This document shows positions 1-7,928 of a DNA stretch of 46,415 nt, one piece after another. Source of the stretch: Actinokineospora pegani. Its GTDB lineage: Bacteria; Actinomycetota; Actinomycetes; Mycobacteriales; Pseudonocardiaceae. Location: contig NZ_WHOL01000002.1 of assembly GCF_009745975.1 (NCBI RefSeq), forward strand, positions 1-46,415, written 5' to 3'. Below the pieces are notes generated by a model. The model searched no databases. It had not been told where the DNA came from and saw only the letters and a list, made by a program, of their open reading frames with translations. Each line of letters begins with the position of its first letter. Position 1 is the first letter of the stretch. Both the position numbers and the translations under genes were made by a program.

Positions 1-75
1 CTGACCCTGGACCGGCACAGCGGACTGGTCGGAACCAGAGGTGGTCTGGCCCTGGACCGGCACTGCGGCCTGGTT
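1..75. repeat. 45-bp direct repeat at the window edge
   Basis: Positions 1-30 and 46-75 are near-identical, a 45-nt period that encodes 15 residues. On the minus strand both copies read AVPVQGQ. The repeat lies in the tail of the partial toxin-type gene and may continue beyond the window. Confidence 0.6.
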
Positions 76-1722
76 GGCGCCACCCGTGACCACACCGCCC
101 GCGTTCTCAGTGCCCACAGTGGGATCGACGGTCCTGACGTCGCGGCTCGACTGGTCGCCGTCCGCACGCCCGCCGGCGTTGGACTGGCCACCGTCCTCAC
201 CGACGGTGCCACGGTTACCGACACCCGACTGATCGCCCGCCTCGGTGGAGCCGCCACGACCGCCCGCGCCCGACTGGTCACCGACGCTCGCGCCGGCCTG
301 CCCGCCGCCATCGCCTGCAACGGTGCGACCGCCGGTGTCCGACTGGTTGCCCGTGCCACCACCGGCCACAGCGGTGCGGCCATCGGTCTCAGCGGCGCCC
401 GCACGGCCCCCGGTGTTGGTCTGGCCGCCCGCGGTGGCTGTCGCGGGCTGGGCCGTGTCGTCGCCCAGGGTGACCGGTTCGAGCTTGTCGTTGGTCGAGG
501 TGGGGGATTTGCCCTCGGAGACGGTCGACGGCTTGTCCTGGGTCTCGGCGCCGCCTCGGGGCGAGGACGTGTCGCCGTTGCTCTCGGTCTTGATCTGCGG
601 GGGGTCGAAGACGGTGCCGAGGGGGTTGCCGGTCTCGTCGACGACCGGCTGGCCCGCCCGCGGGGTGGGGCCGCCGTCCGCCTCGGTCAGCACGGGGTTG
701 ATCGGCACGCCCTTGGTGATCTTGTCGAAGACGGCGGCGAGCTTGGCGCCCGCGCCCCGGGAGTCGCCGTAGCCGGTGTACTCGTTCTTCTTGTACATGC
801 CCTGGGCCGGGCCCATCGCGCCGAGCAGGCCGTCCCAGACGTCGCCGTCGCCGCCGGTGGCGATGTTGACCACGGGGTTGGAGGCCGCGACCATCGCGAC
901 CTGGCCGACGGCGTAGCCCATGTTGCCGCCGACCTTCAGGGCGATCATCCCGCCCTTCGACAGGCCCGCGCCGCCGTTGAGGCCCGCGACGAACTTGGGG
1001 TTGATCTGCTTGGCGATGCCCTTGGCCACACCGTGGAACACGCCCGCGGCCGCGCCGCCGATGGCGCCGCCGATGACCGCGCCCTTGACCGAGTCCCAGT
1101 CCATCTCGTCGCGGCCGCCCGCCGCGATCTGGCCCGCCTGGATGCCCGCGTCCAGGGTGAACATGAAGGCCGCGCCGAAGGCGCCCATCTTGAGGGCGTT
1201 GAGCAGGACGGTCTTGGCGACCTGCTTGATGGTCTGCTTCGCGATCTCCTGCAGCAGCAGGTTCAGGATCGCCTGCAGGCCAGCCCGGGCCGCGGCGATC
1301 ACCGGGCCGGTGAACAGCGCCCCGAACAGCGAGGCCAGCAGCGCGACGATGGTGGCCAGCGCCATCGCCGCCATCGCGATGAGCATGATCTTGGCCTTCT
1401 GGATGTCGGCCGCGGCGGTCTTCGCCGTCTTCGCCAGGTCGTCGGCCTGGGCGGCCAACTCCTCCAGCGCGGTGATCATGTCCTTGTTCAGGTAGTCGAC
1501 CGCGTTGGTGGCGGTGACGCCGTCCATCGCGCGGTCGACGGCGCGGGAGGCCCCGGTCACCTCGTCCTTGACCGCGCGCAGCTCCTCGGCGAACTCCGTC
1601 CAGGCGCCGCTCATGGCCTTGAGCCCGCCCTCGTGGCCCTCCGGCCACTCCATGCCCAGGGTGACCTTGAAGAACTTCTGCAAGCTGTCCGGCAGGCGGG
1701 TGACCTCGTCTGCGCCGCTCAT
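1..1722 (-). CDS. WXG100-like N-terminal domain protein, polymorphic-toxin type, C-terminus outside window
   Basis: The frame is open from the ATG at 1722 to the left edge (574 codons, no stop), so the gene is partial. It begins MSGADEVTRLPDSLQKFF. Residues 1-100 are a helical WXG100-like region with a GMEWPEG motif. Residues about 110-170 hold a strongly hydrophobic, alanine-rich stretch, followed by a glycine-zipper region with repeated GGAIGG-type motifs (about 200-290). From about residue 350 the protein becomes a low-complexity tail rich in Gly, Gln, Asp, Ser and Thr, with recurring DQSG and GGR units. This order (WXG100-like head, hydrophobic middle, long disordered linker) is typical of large actinobacterial ESX substrates that end in a toxin domain, such as the CpnT type. 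The end of the protein is not visible, so toxin activity is inference. It is the last visible gene of the minus-strand secretion operon. Confidence 0.75.
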   Translation of the reverse strand, partial: MSGADEVTRLPDSLQKFFKVTLGMEWPEGHEGGLKAMSGAWTEFAEELRAVKDEVTGASRAVDRAMDGVTATNAVDYLNKDMITALEELAAQADDLAKTAKTAAADIQKAKIMLIAMAAMALATIVALLASLFGALFTGPVIAAARAGLQAILNLLLQEIAKQTIKQVAKTVLLNALKMGAFGAAFMFTLDAGIQAGQIAAGGRDEMDWDSVKGAVIGGAIGGAAAGVFHGVAKGIAKQINPKFVAGLNGGAGLSKGGMIALKVGGNMGYAVGQVAMVAASNPVVNIATGGDGDVWDGLLGAMGPAQGMYKKNEYTGYGDSRGAGAKLAAVFDKITKGVPINPVLTEADGGPTPRAGQPVVDETGNPLGTVFDPPQIKTESNGDTSSPRGGAETQDKPSTVSEGKSPTSTNDKLEPVTLGDDTAQPATATAGGQTNTGGRAGAAETDGRTAVAGGGTGNQSDTGGRTVAGDGGGQAGASVGDQSGAGGRGGSTEAGDQSGVGNRGTVGEDGGQSNAGGRADGDQSSRDVRTVDPTVGTENAGGVVTGGANQAAVPVQGQTTSGSDQSAVPVQGQ

Positions 1723-1781
1723 CCGCCTGCCCTCCTGACCCGTGCTGACTGGGAACCGCCAGTGGCTGGCGGGTGGTGCGA

Positions 1782-2105
1782 CTACTCCGGCGGCGGGGTC
1801 CGGTCGATCCTGGCCGCGTGGTCGTGGTCGACCGACTGGAAGACCTCCGAGGCCTCGTCCAGGCCCTCGGCGGTCAGGACGAGCCCGGTGCCCGCGTCCG
1901 CGCCGTAGGTGCGCACGTCGGTGGCGGGCTGGACGTAGTTGGTCGCGAAGGCCTTGCCGATGTCGTCGGTGCCCCAGCAGCCGTCGTGGTCGTCGAGGAC
2001 GACGTTGAGCGCGGCCACGGCCGAGGTCAGCCGCGTGCCCGCGGCGTCGAGCTTCCTGGTGCCCGCGGCGAGGCCGTCGGGGTCGAGCCGGAACTCCTCA
2101 GCCAC
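1782..2105 (-). CDS. WXG100-like ESX protein (107 aa)
   Basis: A 107-residue, mostly helical protein starting MAEEFRLDPDGLAAGTRKLD. The central CWGTDDIGKAFATNY segment has the W-G...G..F...Y pattern found at the helical turn of many actinobacterial WXG100-like proteins. Size and motif fit a small ESX substrate or a partner of the large toxin-type protein whose start lies 59 bp downstream. Its start overlaps the end of the YbaB-like gene by 8 nt (2098-2105), which indicates translational coupling. No C-terminal YxxxD/E signal is evident. Confidence 0.75.
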   Translation of the reverse strand: MAEEFRLDPDGLAAGTRKLDAAGTRLTSAVAALNVVLDDHDGCWGTDDIGKAFATNYVQPATDVRTYGADAGTGLVLTAEGLDEASEVFQSVDHDHAARIDRTPPPE

Positions 2106-2547
2106 GGGACGTGCCCCCCTCGGCGCGGGCGCCGACCCCGAGGTCGCCCAGCAGCGGGCCGAGCAGCGAGTTGACCATCTCCATCGGGTCGACCCTGCCG
2201 CTGGCGATGCCGTCGATGTCGATGCCGGGCACCGAGGACTCGCCCATCGCCGCGCTGACCTTGGCCGCGCTCTCCGCCTTGGCGCGGGCCAGCGTCTCGA
2301 CGATGACGTGGGCGAGCTGGGCGGGGGGCATGGTCTTGTGCTTGGTGCCGGTGAACGCCATCTCCAGCAGCTCGCCGCGCCCGTCGACGGTCATCGACAG
2401 CGAGCGGTCCTTGGCGTGGACGGTGGTGTGCGCCGACCACAGCTCGCCGAGCTGGCCGAGCCTGGCCCGCTCGCGGTCGAGGTCGGCCATGGCGTCGTCG
2501 GCCATCCGCCGCAGGTCCGCCTCGGACATCGAACTCCAGTTCGTCAT
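2098..2547 (-). CDS. YbaB/EbfC-family nucleoid-associated-like protein in the ESX operon
   Basis: A 149-aa protein starting MTNWSSMSEADLRRMADDAM. Residues about 15-110 match the YbaB/EbfC fold: a long N-terminal helix, a beta hairpin around GRGELLEMAFTG, and a C-terminal helix (LAHVIVETLARAKAESAAKV). Canonical YbaB binds DNA as a dimer. YbaB-like proteins also occur in mycobacterial ESX loci as EspL, where they affect substrate stability, so the role here could be chaperone-like instead. The C-terminal 40 residues are a variable tail. One base separates its start from the stop of the upstream 557-aa gene, and its end overlaps the 107-aa gene, so it sits inside the operon. Confidence 0.75.
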   Translation of the reverse strand: MTNWSSMSEADLRRMADDAMADLDRERARLGQLGELWSAHTTVHAKDRSLSMTVDGRGELLEMAFTGTKHKTMPPAQLAHVIVETLARAKAESAAKVSAAMGESSVPGIDIDGIASGRVDPMEMVNSLLGPLLGDLGVGARAEGGTSRG

Positions 2548-2548
2548 C

Positions 2549-4222
2549 TCATCGCTCCCGTTCGCTCGTGCGGCCGATCATCTGCAACGCGCGCTCCCGC
2601 GCCTGGTCGAGCGGCGTCTTGTCCTGCTCGGACCGCTGGTCCCCCTCGGCGGGCTGCTCGGCGGAGTGGCTGCCCGACGACGGCGCGGACTTCTGCTCGG
2701 CGGCCACCGGCCTGCCGAGCACCGTCGCGCCGATCGGGGATTGCCACACGCCTGCCTCAGCCTCCATCGGGATCTCGGCGAAGCGCCCGTTGTCGCGCTC
2801 ATCAGGACCACGGATGCCCGCCCCCATCGGGTTCATCGGTCCGTACCCGGGTGTCATGGGCACCCCCGAGTGCCCGTTGAACGTCGTCTGCGACGAGGTC
2901 CCCCCTGGCGGCGGGGCCGCGAGTGCGACCTCGGGCGCCGCCGCGGCCAGCGGACGCACCGGGGGCGGCCCGAACTGCGCCGACGCCGGGAGCGTCGTGC
3001 CGTGCTCGAGGGTGACCGGCTCGACCGCGGGCACGGAGATGGCCGGGATGGTCGAGCCCCCGCCCGCGTGCGCCACCGGGGCGGCGGACGCGGCGAGCGT
3101 GGCCGGGGCCTGGACCGGCTCGGTCACCGGCGGGGCGGAGACCGTCACCGGCAGGGTCGGGGCCACCAGCGCGATGGCGGGCTCGGCGGTGACCTTGACC
3201 GGCCGCTCCCCCGGGTCCACCTCCGGCGCCCGCTGCCGCTCGTCCGAGTCGGCGGCGCGCTTGCGCTTCGGCGCGGGGGCGGCAGAACCGGGCGCGCGGC
3301 CGAGCACCGCGGGCGGCAACCCGACGGCCCCGGCGACGACGCCGTGCGCCGGTGCGGTCGCCGCGGCCCAGGAGCCGCCCACGGCCGGGCCGCACGTGTA
3401 CGCCGCCTGCACCGTGGGCTCCGGGGAGACCTCCACCGAGCGGCCCACCACCGGGGAGTCCCCGAAGCCCAGCGCCGCCACGGGAACCGCGGCCCTGCGC
3501 CGGTCGGGGGCGCCTGGACCGGAACCGCCCGCGCCGAAGCCGCCCGCGAAGAACGCGCCGGACCCGGTCCCGCCGCCCTCCCCGCCGGGAGAGCCCTCCC
3601 CGAAGCGGGGCTGGTCGCCGCTGGTGGCCGCGAGGGTGTTCGTCTGCCCGAGTGCCGATGTGGACTGCTCGGGCACGTCCCAGCCCTGCCCGCCCGGGAG
3701 CAGGGGCAGCGGGGTGAACCTGGCGCCGATGTCCCGGTAGGCGGTGCCCAGGTCGAGCACGATCTGCAGCGCCGACTCCGCGCGCTGGGCGTGCAGCACC
3801 TCCGGGGCGGGGGCGCCGTCGACCGGCGGCGCGGCGGCCTCCTCGGCCTGCTGGCCCCGCAGGTCGCGGAAGCGCTGCTGGGCTGTCGCCAGGGCGTCGC
3901 CCGCCGCGCGCAGGGTCGTCGCGTAGTCGGGGTTCCATGCGGTCTGGAGCACGGTGTCGACCGAGGAACCGAGCTGGTGCGAGACGTCGTCGAAGGCGGT
4001 CAGCGACTCGCCGCTCAACCCCTCGTGGACCACGCGGGCCTCGCGCCGGATGCCGTCGAGCACCTGCTGGAGCCTGCCGGTCGCGTCGTCGAACGCCTGG
4101 GCGAGCTGGTAGTGGACCTCGGGGTCCATGGCGAAGACGAGTTCGGCGAGCTGGTCGGCGGACATGGTCGCCAGCGCGGGGTCGTCCGGCGGGGGCGGCG
4201 GGTCCTGGTGCGCGGGGGCCAT
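2549..4222 (-). CDS. PPE-like helical domain protein with long Pro/Ala/Gly-rich linker (557 aa)
   Basis: A 557-aa protein starting MAPAHQDPPPPPDDPALATM. Residues about 20-170 form a helical domain (SADQLAELVFAMDPEVHYQL, then regularly spaced hydrophobics) that resembles the WXG/PPE-like N-terminal domains of ESX substrates. Residues about 190-520 are low-complexity Gly, Pro, Ala and Val with no recognisable fold. A short charged C-terminal helix ends in LDQARERALQMIGRTSERER. Three bases separate its start (4222) from the stop of the 913-aa gene. I infer a secreted or envelope-associated ESX substrate. No catalytic motif is visible. Confidence 0.65.
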   Translation of the reverse strand: MAPAHQDPPPPPDDPALATMSADQLAELVFAMDPEVHYQLAQAFDDATGRLQQVLDGIRREARVVHEGLSGESLTAFDDVSHQLGSSVDTVLQTAWNPDYATTLRAAGDALATAQQRFRDLRGQQAEEAAAPPVDGAPAPEVLHAQRAESALQIVLDLGTAYRDIGARFTPLPLLPGGQGWDVPEQSTSALGQTNTLAATSGDQPRFGEGSPGGEGGGTGSGAFFAGGFGAGGSGPGAPDRRRAAVPVAALGFGDSPVVGRSVEVSPEPTVQAAYTCGPAVGGSWAAATAPAHGVVAGAVGLPPAVLGRAPGSAAPAPKRKRAADSDERQRAPEVDPGERPVKVTAEPAIALVAPTLPVTVSAPPVTEPVQAPATLAASAAPVAHAGGGSTIPAISVPAVEPVTLEHGTTLPASAQFGPPPVRPLAAAAPEVALAAPPPGGTSSQTTFNGHSGVPMTPGYGPMNPMGAGIRGPDERDNGRFAEIPMEAEAGVWQSPIGATVLGRPVAAEQKSAPSSGSHSAEQPAEGDQRSEQDKTPLDQARERALQMIGRTSERER

Positions 4223-4225
4223 GGG

Positions 4226-6967
4226 TCAGCCACGTCCCAGCACGGGCGGCCGGGGGCCGTCCTTCTCGTCGTCCCACGCGCCGTCGTCGGCCTGGATCCA
4301 GATCTGCGGTTCGCGCTCCTTGTCCTGGCCGCCGCCCATCCCGCCCATGCCGCCCATCCCGCCGCCCATCGGCATCCCGCCCATGGGCATACCGCCCATG
4401 CCGGGCCCGCCATGGGAACCGAGCCCGCCCGGGCTCCCGGGGATCGCCGCCGAGGCGGTGACAGCGCCCCCGGGCACCGTCAGGCCGCGGTCCTGGGAGA
4501 CGTCGGTGTCGAAGCGGGTCCCCCCGTCCACACCGCCGCCCCCGCCGAGGCCGCCGCCTCCTCCGCCACCGCCGAGCGACGGCATGCTCAAGCCGCCGCC
4601 CGCACCGCCACCGGCCCCGCCGCCGGAGGAGGTCTTGATGTCGGGCTTGTTCCCGCCGAGCGGGTTGAGGAAGCTCTCCAGCGGCGACCTGGCGCCCGGC
4701 TCCGCGCCCGCGGCGCCGATGTCGTCGATGGCCTTGCGGGCGGCCTCCTTGGCCGCTTCGAGCGCCGCGGTGCGCTCCGGGCTGTCGCCGTCCTGGGCGA
4801 GCGCGTCGATCGCCTTGTCCGAGGCCGCCTTGGCGTCCTCGACGGCCTTGGCGTACTCCGGGTCGTCGGGGTCGATGGCGCTGTCGAGGCCGTCGATGGC
4901 CTCCCGCGCGGCCTTGGCCGCCTCGTCGAGGGCCTTCTGCTGCTCCGGGGTGTCGCCGGGCCTGGCCAGCTTGTCGATGGCGGTCTCGGCGGCGTCCTTG
5001 GCGTCCTCGACGGCCTTGTGGTGCTCGGGGTCGATGAGGTTGTCGATGGCGTCTTGCGCGGCCTGCTTGGCCTGCTCCAGCGCCGCCTTCTCGGCCGGGT
5101 CCCCGGTGCCCGCGATGAGGTCGTCGAGCGCCTTGGTGGTGGCGTCCTTGGCGTCCTGGAAGGCCTCGCGGGCCTCCGGGTCGAGCGGCTCGCCGTCGGG
5201 GCCCTCGGAGGAGGTGAGGGGCTTGTCGTCGTCCGCGCCGCCGGTGATGTCGTCGATCGCCTTCTGCGCGGCCTCCTTGGCCTCCTCCAGCGCCTTCTGG
5301 CGCCCGGGGTCCTCGGTCTGGCCCGCGAGGTCGTCGATGGCCTTGCCCGCGGCGTCCTTCGCCTCGCCCAGCGCGGCCTCCTGCTCGGGGCTGAGCTCGC
5401 CGCCGCCGTCCGCGCCGCCGCCGAGACCGCCGCCCGAGCCGCCGCCCGTGATGTCGTCGATGGCCTTGTTCGCGGCGTCCTTGGCGTCCTGCAAAGCCTT
5501 CTGCCGCTTCTGCTCGGCGGGGTCCGACCCGGAGCCGGGGCCGCCGCCCACGCCCGGGCCGCCGCCCATGGCCGGGCCGCCACCGCTCGCGCCGCCGCCC
5601 GCGCCCTCCTCGCCCAGGGGATCACCACCGCCGCCGCCCATGAGACCGTCGATGGCCTTGCCCGCGGCCTCCTTGGCGTCCTGCAACGCCTGGTCGCGCT
5701 GTGCCTGCTCCGCGGCCTCCGCACCGCCGCCCGCACCGGATTCGCCCCCGCCACCCGCGCCGGTGTCACCGAGGCCGCCACCGCCGCCCTTGAGGTCGTT
5801 GATCGCGTCGTTCGCGGCAGCCTCGGCCGCACCGCTGTCGCCACCGCCGGAGCCGCCACCCGTGCCGCCGCCCGTGCCGCCACCTGTGCCGCCGCCGCTC
5901 CCACCGCCGGTCTCGTCGTCATCGCCGCCGCCCGCGCCACCGCCCGAGCCACCGTCGGTCTCGAGCTCGTCGATCGCCCCGGTGATGGCGTCCTTGGCGG
6001 CCTCGAGGGCGGCCTTCTCCTCGGGGTCGTCGGTGTTGGCGATCAGCTCGTCGATGGCGTCGAGGGCTGCTTGCTCGGCGTCGTCGAGGCCCTCCTGGTA
6101 GTCCTCGTCCTCGCTCCCGCTCCCGCCGCCGCTCCCCTCATCGTCGCCGTCCGTGTCGTCGCCGTCCGTGTCGTCGTCGCCCCCGCCGCCCGTGTCGTCG
6201 TTGTCGCCGCCGGTCGAGTCGTCGTAGCGGGGGTCCTCGGACTTGGGCAGGCCGCTGATGATCTTCAGCGGCGCGAGCTCCTGGCCGCGGGAGTCGTACT
6301 GGGTGCCCAGACCGGCCGTCAGCTCCTGCAACTCCTTGAGCAGCTTCTCCTCGGCGGCGTCGTTCATGGCCTCGACCGCCTTGGTGGTCTCCTCGGCCAG
6401 CTTGTTGATCAACTGCTGGATCTCGCCGGCGTTCACGTCATCGGACAGGTCGGCCAGCTCCTCGATGCCCGAGATGCCCGCGGCCTTGATGCGCTCGGCC
6501 TCGCTCGCGCGGTCGAACTCGGCGGCGTCGACGATCTCCCACCACTTCGCGGCGAAGGCCTGGATCGCGTGGCCGACGTTGCCGATGGTGGTGCCGTACT
6601 GCTTGGTGGAGAGCGTCTCGTGCAGCGCCTCGCTCTGGCTGAGCAGGTCCTTCGCGTAGGTCTCGAAGGCGTCGCCCGCCTCACCCTCCAACTCCGCGCG
6701 CACGTCCTTGATGTGCTTGGCGAAGTCGGTGTTGACCTGCTCGAGCCGCGTGGTGGCCGCCTTGACCGCGAACTCGAGGTCGTACCAGGTCTCCGCCGTG
6801 TTGTTGGTGGACAGGCTGCCCTCGACACCGCGGTCCCGGTGCGCGGTGTAGAGCAGGTCCTTCACCGCCGCGCTGAGGTCCTTGTAGGACTTGTAGCCCC
6901 TGGGGTCGAACGCTGGGGCGGATTCCTGGTAGACGCCCACGAACTGGGTGGCTTCATCGTCGGCCAT
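4226..6967 (-). CDS. Large ESX-operon protein with about 13 tandem helical repeats (913 aa)
   Basis: The protein starts MADDEATQFVGVYQESAPAF. Residues 1-240 are a helical, WXG-like head containing ELEGEAGDAFETYAKDL and AFAAKWWEIVD. An acidic Asp/Gly linker follows (about 250-290). Residues about 292-760 hold roughly 13 copies of a unit of about 27 residues close to KALEDAKDAAxKAIDDL, separated by Pro/Glu/Asp or Gly-rich spacers. A Gly/Met-rich tail repeats GGMPMG and GGMGGM and ends QIWIQADDGAWDDEKDG and a short basic tip. The repeats look like short helical hairpins, as in FIVAR or GA-type surface modules, but I cannot assign them to a named family. Its position between small WXG proteins and a PPE-like gene argues for a secreted or surface protein. 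The start has a GAGGAAG-like ribosome site upstream. Confidence 0.7.
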   Translation of the reverse strand: MADDEATQFVGVYQESAPAFDPRGYKSYKDLSAAVKDLLYTAHRDRGVEGSLSTNNTAETWYDLEFAVKAATTRLEQVNTDFAKHIKDVRAELEGEAGDAFETYAKDLLSQSEALHETLSTKQYGTTIGNVGHAIQAFAAKWWEIVDAAEFDRASEAERIKAAGISGIEELADLSDDVNAGEIQQLINKLAEETTKAVEAMNDAAEEKLLKELQELTAGLGTQYDSRGQELAPLKIISGLPKSEDPRYDDSTGGDNDDTGGGGDDDTDGDDTDGDDEGSGGGSGSEDEDYQEGLDDAEQAALDAIDELIANTDDPEEKAALEAAKDAITGAIDELETDGGSGGGAGGGDDDETGGGSGGGTGGGTGGGTGGGSGGGDSGAAEAAANDAINDLKGGGGGLGDTGAGGGGESGAGGGAEAAEQAQRDQALQDAKEAAGKAIDGLMGGGGGDPLGEEGAGGGASGGGPAMGGGPGVGGGPGSGSDPAEQKRQKALQDAKDAANKAIDDITGGGSGGGLGGGADGGGELSPEQEAALGEAKDAAGKAIDDLAGQTEDPGRQKALEEAKEAAQKAIDDITGGADDDKPLTSSEGPDGEPLDPEAREAFQDAKDATTKALDDLIAGTGDPAEKAALEQAKQAAQDAIDNLIDPEHHKAVEDAKDAAETAIDKLARPGDTPEQQKALDEAAKAAREAIDGLDSAIDPDDPEYAKAVEDAKAASDKAIDALAQDGDSPERTAALEAAKEAARKAIDDIGAAGAEPGARSPLESFLNPLGGNKPDIKTSSGGGAGGGAGGGLSMPSLGGGGGGGGLGGGGGVDGGTRFDTDVSQDRGLTVPGGAVTASAAIPGSPGGLGSHGGPGMGGMPMGGMPMGGGMGGMGGMGGGQDKEREPQIWIQADDGAWDDEKDGPRPPVLGRG
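4690..6095 (-). repeat. Tandem array coding about 13 AKxAAxKAIDDL-type units
   Basis: On the minus strand, units of about 27 codons recur with a conserved core (K-A-L/V-E-x-A-K-x-A-A-x-x-A-I-D-x-L). Some are directly adjacent and others are split by Gly-rich spacers (around 5400-5450, 5530-5640 and 5720-5930). The copies have diverged in DNA, so the array looks old and maintained by selection. Confidence 0.7.
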
Positions 6968-7037
6968 GACTCGGCTTCCTCACCGGGAGGCGGTTGACTG
7001 GGTGTGGTCGGGGTGGGCGGCTGGCGGGCGGACCAGG

Positions 7038-7460
7038 TCACACGTGGTCGTTGTAGCCGTCGCCGTCGGTGTTGGTGCCCTCCGGGCCGCCGCCGAAGTT
7101 GTGCTGGGTGTTCTCGGTGTTCTCGTCCAGCGTGCTGATGCTGGTGGTGATGTCCTTCTTGAGCTGGTCGAGGCTGTCCTTGATCTTCCTGCCGTTCTCG
7201 CCGTCGGTGTCCTGGAAGTCGTTGGCGATCTTGGTGAGCGTGACCTCCATCTCCTCGAGGGCGATCTTGAGGTGCTCGGCGTGCGCGACGATGCCGTTGC
7301 GGCGGTCGTCGACGACGCGCTCGACCCACTGCGCGAGCGCGAAGCCGCCCGCGTTGGGCCAGTGCGGCTTGAGCTTGGTGAACGCGTCCATGTCGTCGAG
7401 CAGGGCGCCGAGCTTCTTGGCCGAGGCCCGGATCAGGTCCGGGTCGAACTTGGTGGACAT
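7038..7460 (-). CDS. Small helical ESX-operon protein (140 aa)
   Basis: A 140-aa protein starting MSTKFDPDLIRASAKKLGAL. Two predicted long helices (about 5-30 and 55-120) flank a loop with a Trp (KPHWPNAGGFALAQWVERVV), so it looks like a longer relative of WXG100 proteins without a strict W-x-G. The tail is rich in Gly, Asn and Asp and ends GYNDHV. It lies between the WXG100 gene (hairpin in the gap) and the 913-aa gene, 70 bp upstream of the latter. I infer a secreted partner or adaptor. No enzymatic motif is seen. Confidence 0.65.
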   Translation of the reverse strand: MSTKFDPDLIRASAKKLGALLDDMDAFTKLKPHWPNAGGFALAQWVERVVDDRRNGIVAHAEHLKIALEEMEVTLTKIANDFQDTDGENGRKIKDSLDQLKKDITTSISTLDENTENTQHNFGGGPEGTNTDGDGYNDHV

Positions 7461-7501
7461 GACTGCGACTCCTCACTGTGTGTTCGAACTGGGGCACACC
7501 A

Positions 7502-7542
7502 GGTCCGCGGTGTGCGGGCGCGGGGCCCGCACACCGCGGACC
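7502..7542 (-). terminator. 18-bp perfect hairpin between WXG100 gene and the next operon gene
   Basis: Left arm 7502-7519 and right arm 7525-7542 are perfect reverse complements around a 5-nt loop. The hairpin begins 2 nt after the WXG100 stop codon on the minus strand. There is no T-tract. It may be a partial terminator or an mRNA 3'-end stabiliser that raises the WXG100 transcript relative to downstream genes. Confidence 0.55.
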
Positions 7543-7544
7543 GG

Positions 7545-7853
7545 CTAGCGGCCGCCGCCTGCCATGATCTTCTTGGCCCACTCGACGTCCGCGCCGTTCA
7601 TGCCCGTGGCCGCCGCCCGCAGCTCGTCCTTGAGGTCCTCGAGGTAGAGCTGGTGGTTGTCCAGGTCCTTGCCCAGGTCGAGCGACAGCGAGTTGTAGGA
7701 CTCGGCGCTGTCGCCGGTCCAGCCGGACAGGAGCTGCTGGACGTCCCCGCGCAGCTTGGCGACGTCGGCCTCGATCTCCTCGGCCTTCTCCTTCATGATC
7801 CGGACGGTCTGCTCGATGAGGTCGTAGTCGTAATTCACCGTGTCGTTGCCCAT
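7545..7853 (-). CDS. WXG100-family protein (EsxA/EsxB-like, 102 aa)
   Basis: A 102-aa protein starting MGNDTVNYDYDLIEQTVRIM. It has the WXG100 layout: an N-terminal helix, the SGWTGDSAESYN turn with W-T-G at about residues 44-46, then a second helix to about residue 90. Length is canonical. WXG100 proteins are small helical-hairpin substrates secreted as dimers by the EccC motor. The upstream 111-aa gene is the likely partner. No clear C-terminal YxxxD/E signal is seen, so that signal may be supplied by the partner. A strong hairpin immediately after the stop could set its level. Confidence 0.88.
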   Translation of the reverse strand: MGNDTVNYDYDLIEQTVRIMKEKAEEIEADVAKLRGDVQQLLSGWTGDSAESYNSLSLDLGKDLDNHQLYLEDLKDELRAAATGMNGADVEWAKKIMAGGGR

Positions 7854-7928
7854 GGTCCTGCCCTTTCCTTCGGTGCTGCGGGGATGTGTCGTTCGGTGCC
7901 GTGCGGTGGCGCCGGGCGCCGGGGGCTA

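Noticed and set aside
3713-3741. GGTGAACC on the plus strand
   Set aside because: Seventeen bases later it reads TAGG, not CGTG, and it lies antisense within a coding gene with no start downstream.
4690-6095. CRISPR-like repetition
   Set aside because: Repeats are degenerate, in frame, and code for a helical protein. There are no identical direct repeats with unique spacers here or elsewhere.
2111-6997. Very long plus-strand open frame opposite the ESX operon
   Set aside because: Low-complexity sequence mirrors the minus-strand genes, which have start sites, overlaps and recognisable domains.
7545-7853. C-terminal YxxxD/E export signal in the 102-aa WXG100 protein
   Set aside because: Candidate tyrosines (YLEDL, YNSLS) do not have Asp or Glu at the fourth position after Tyr.
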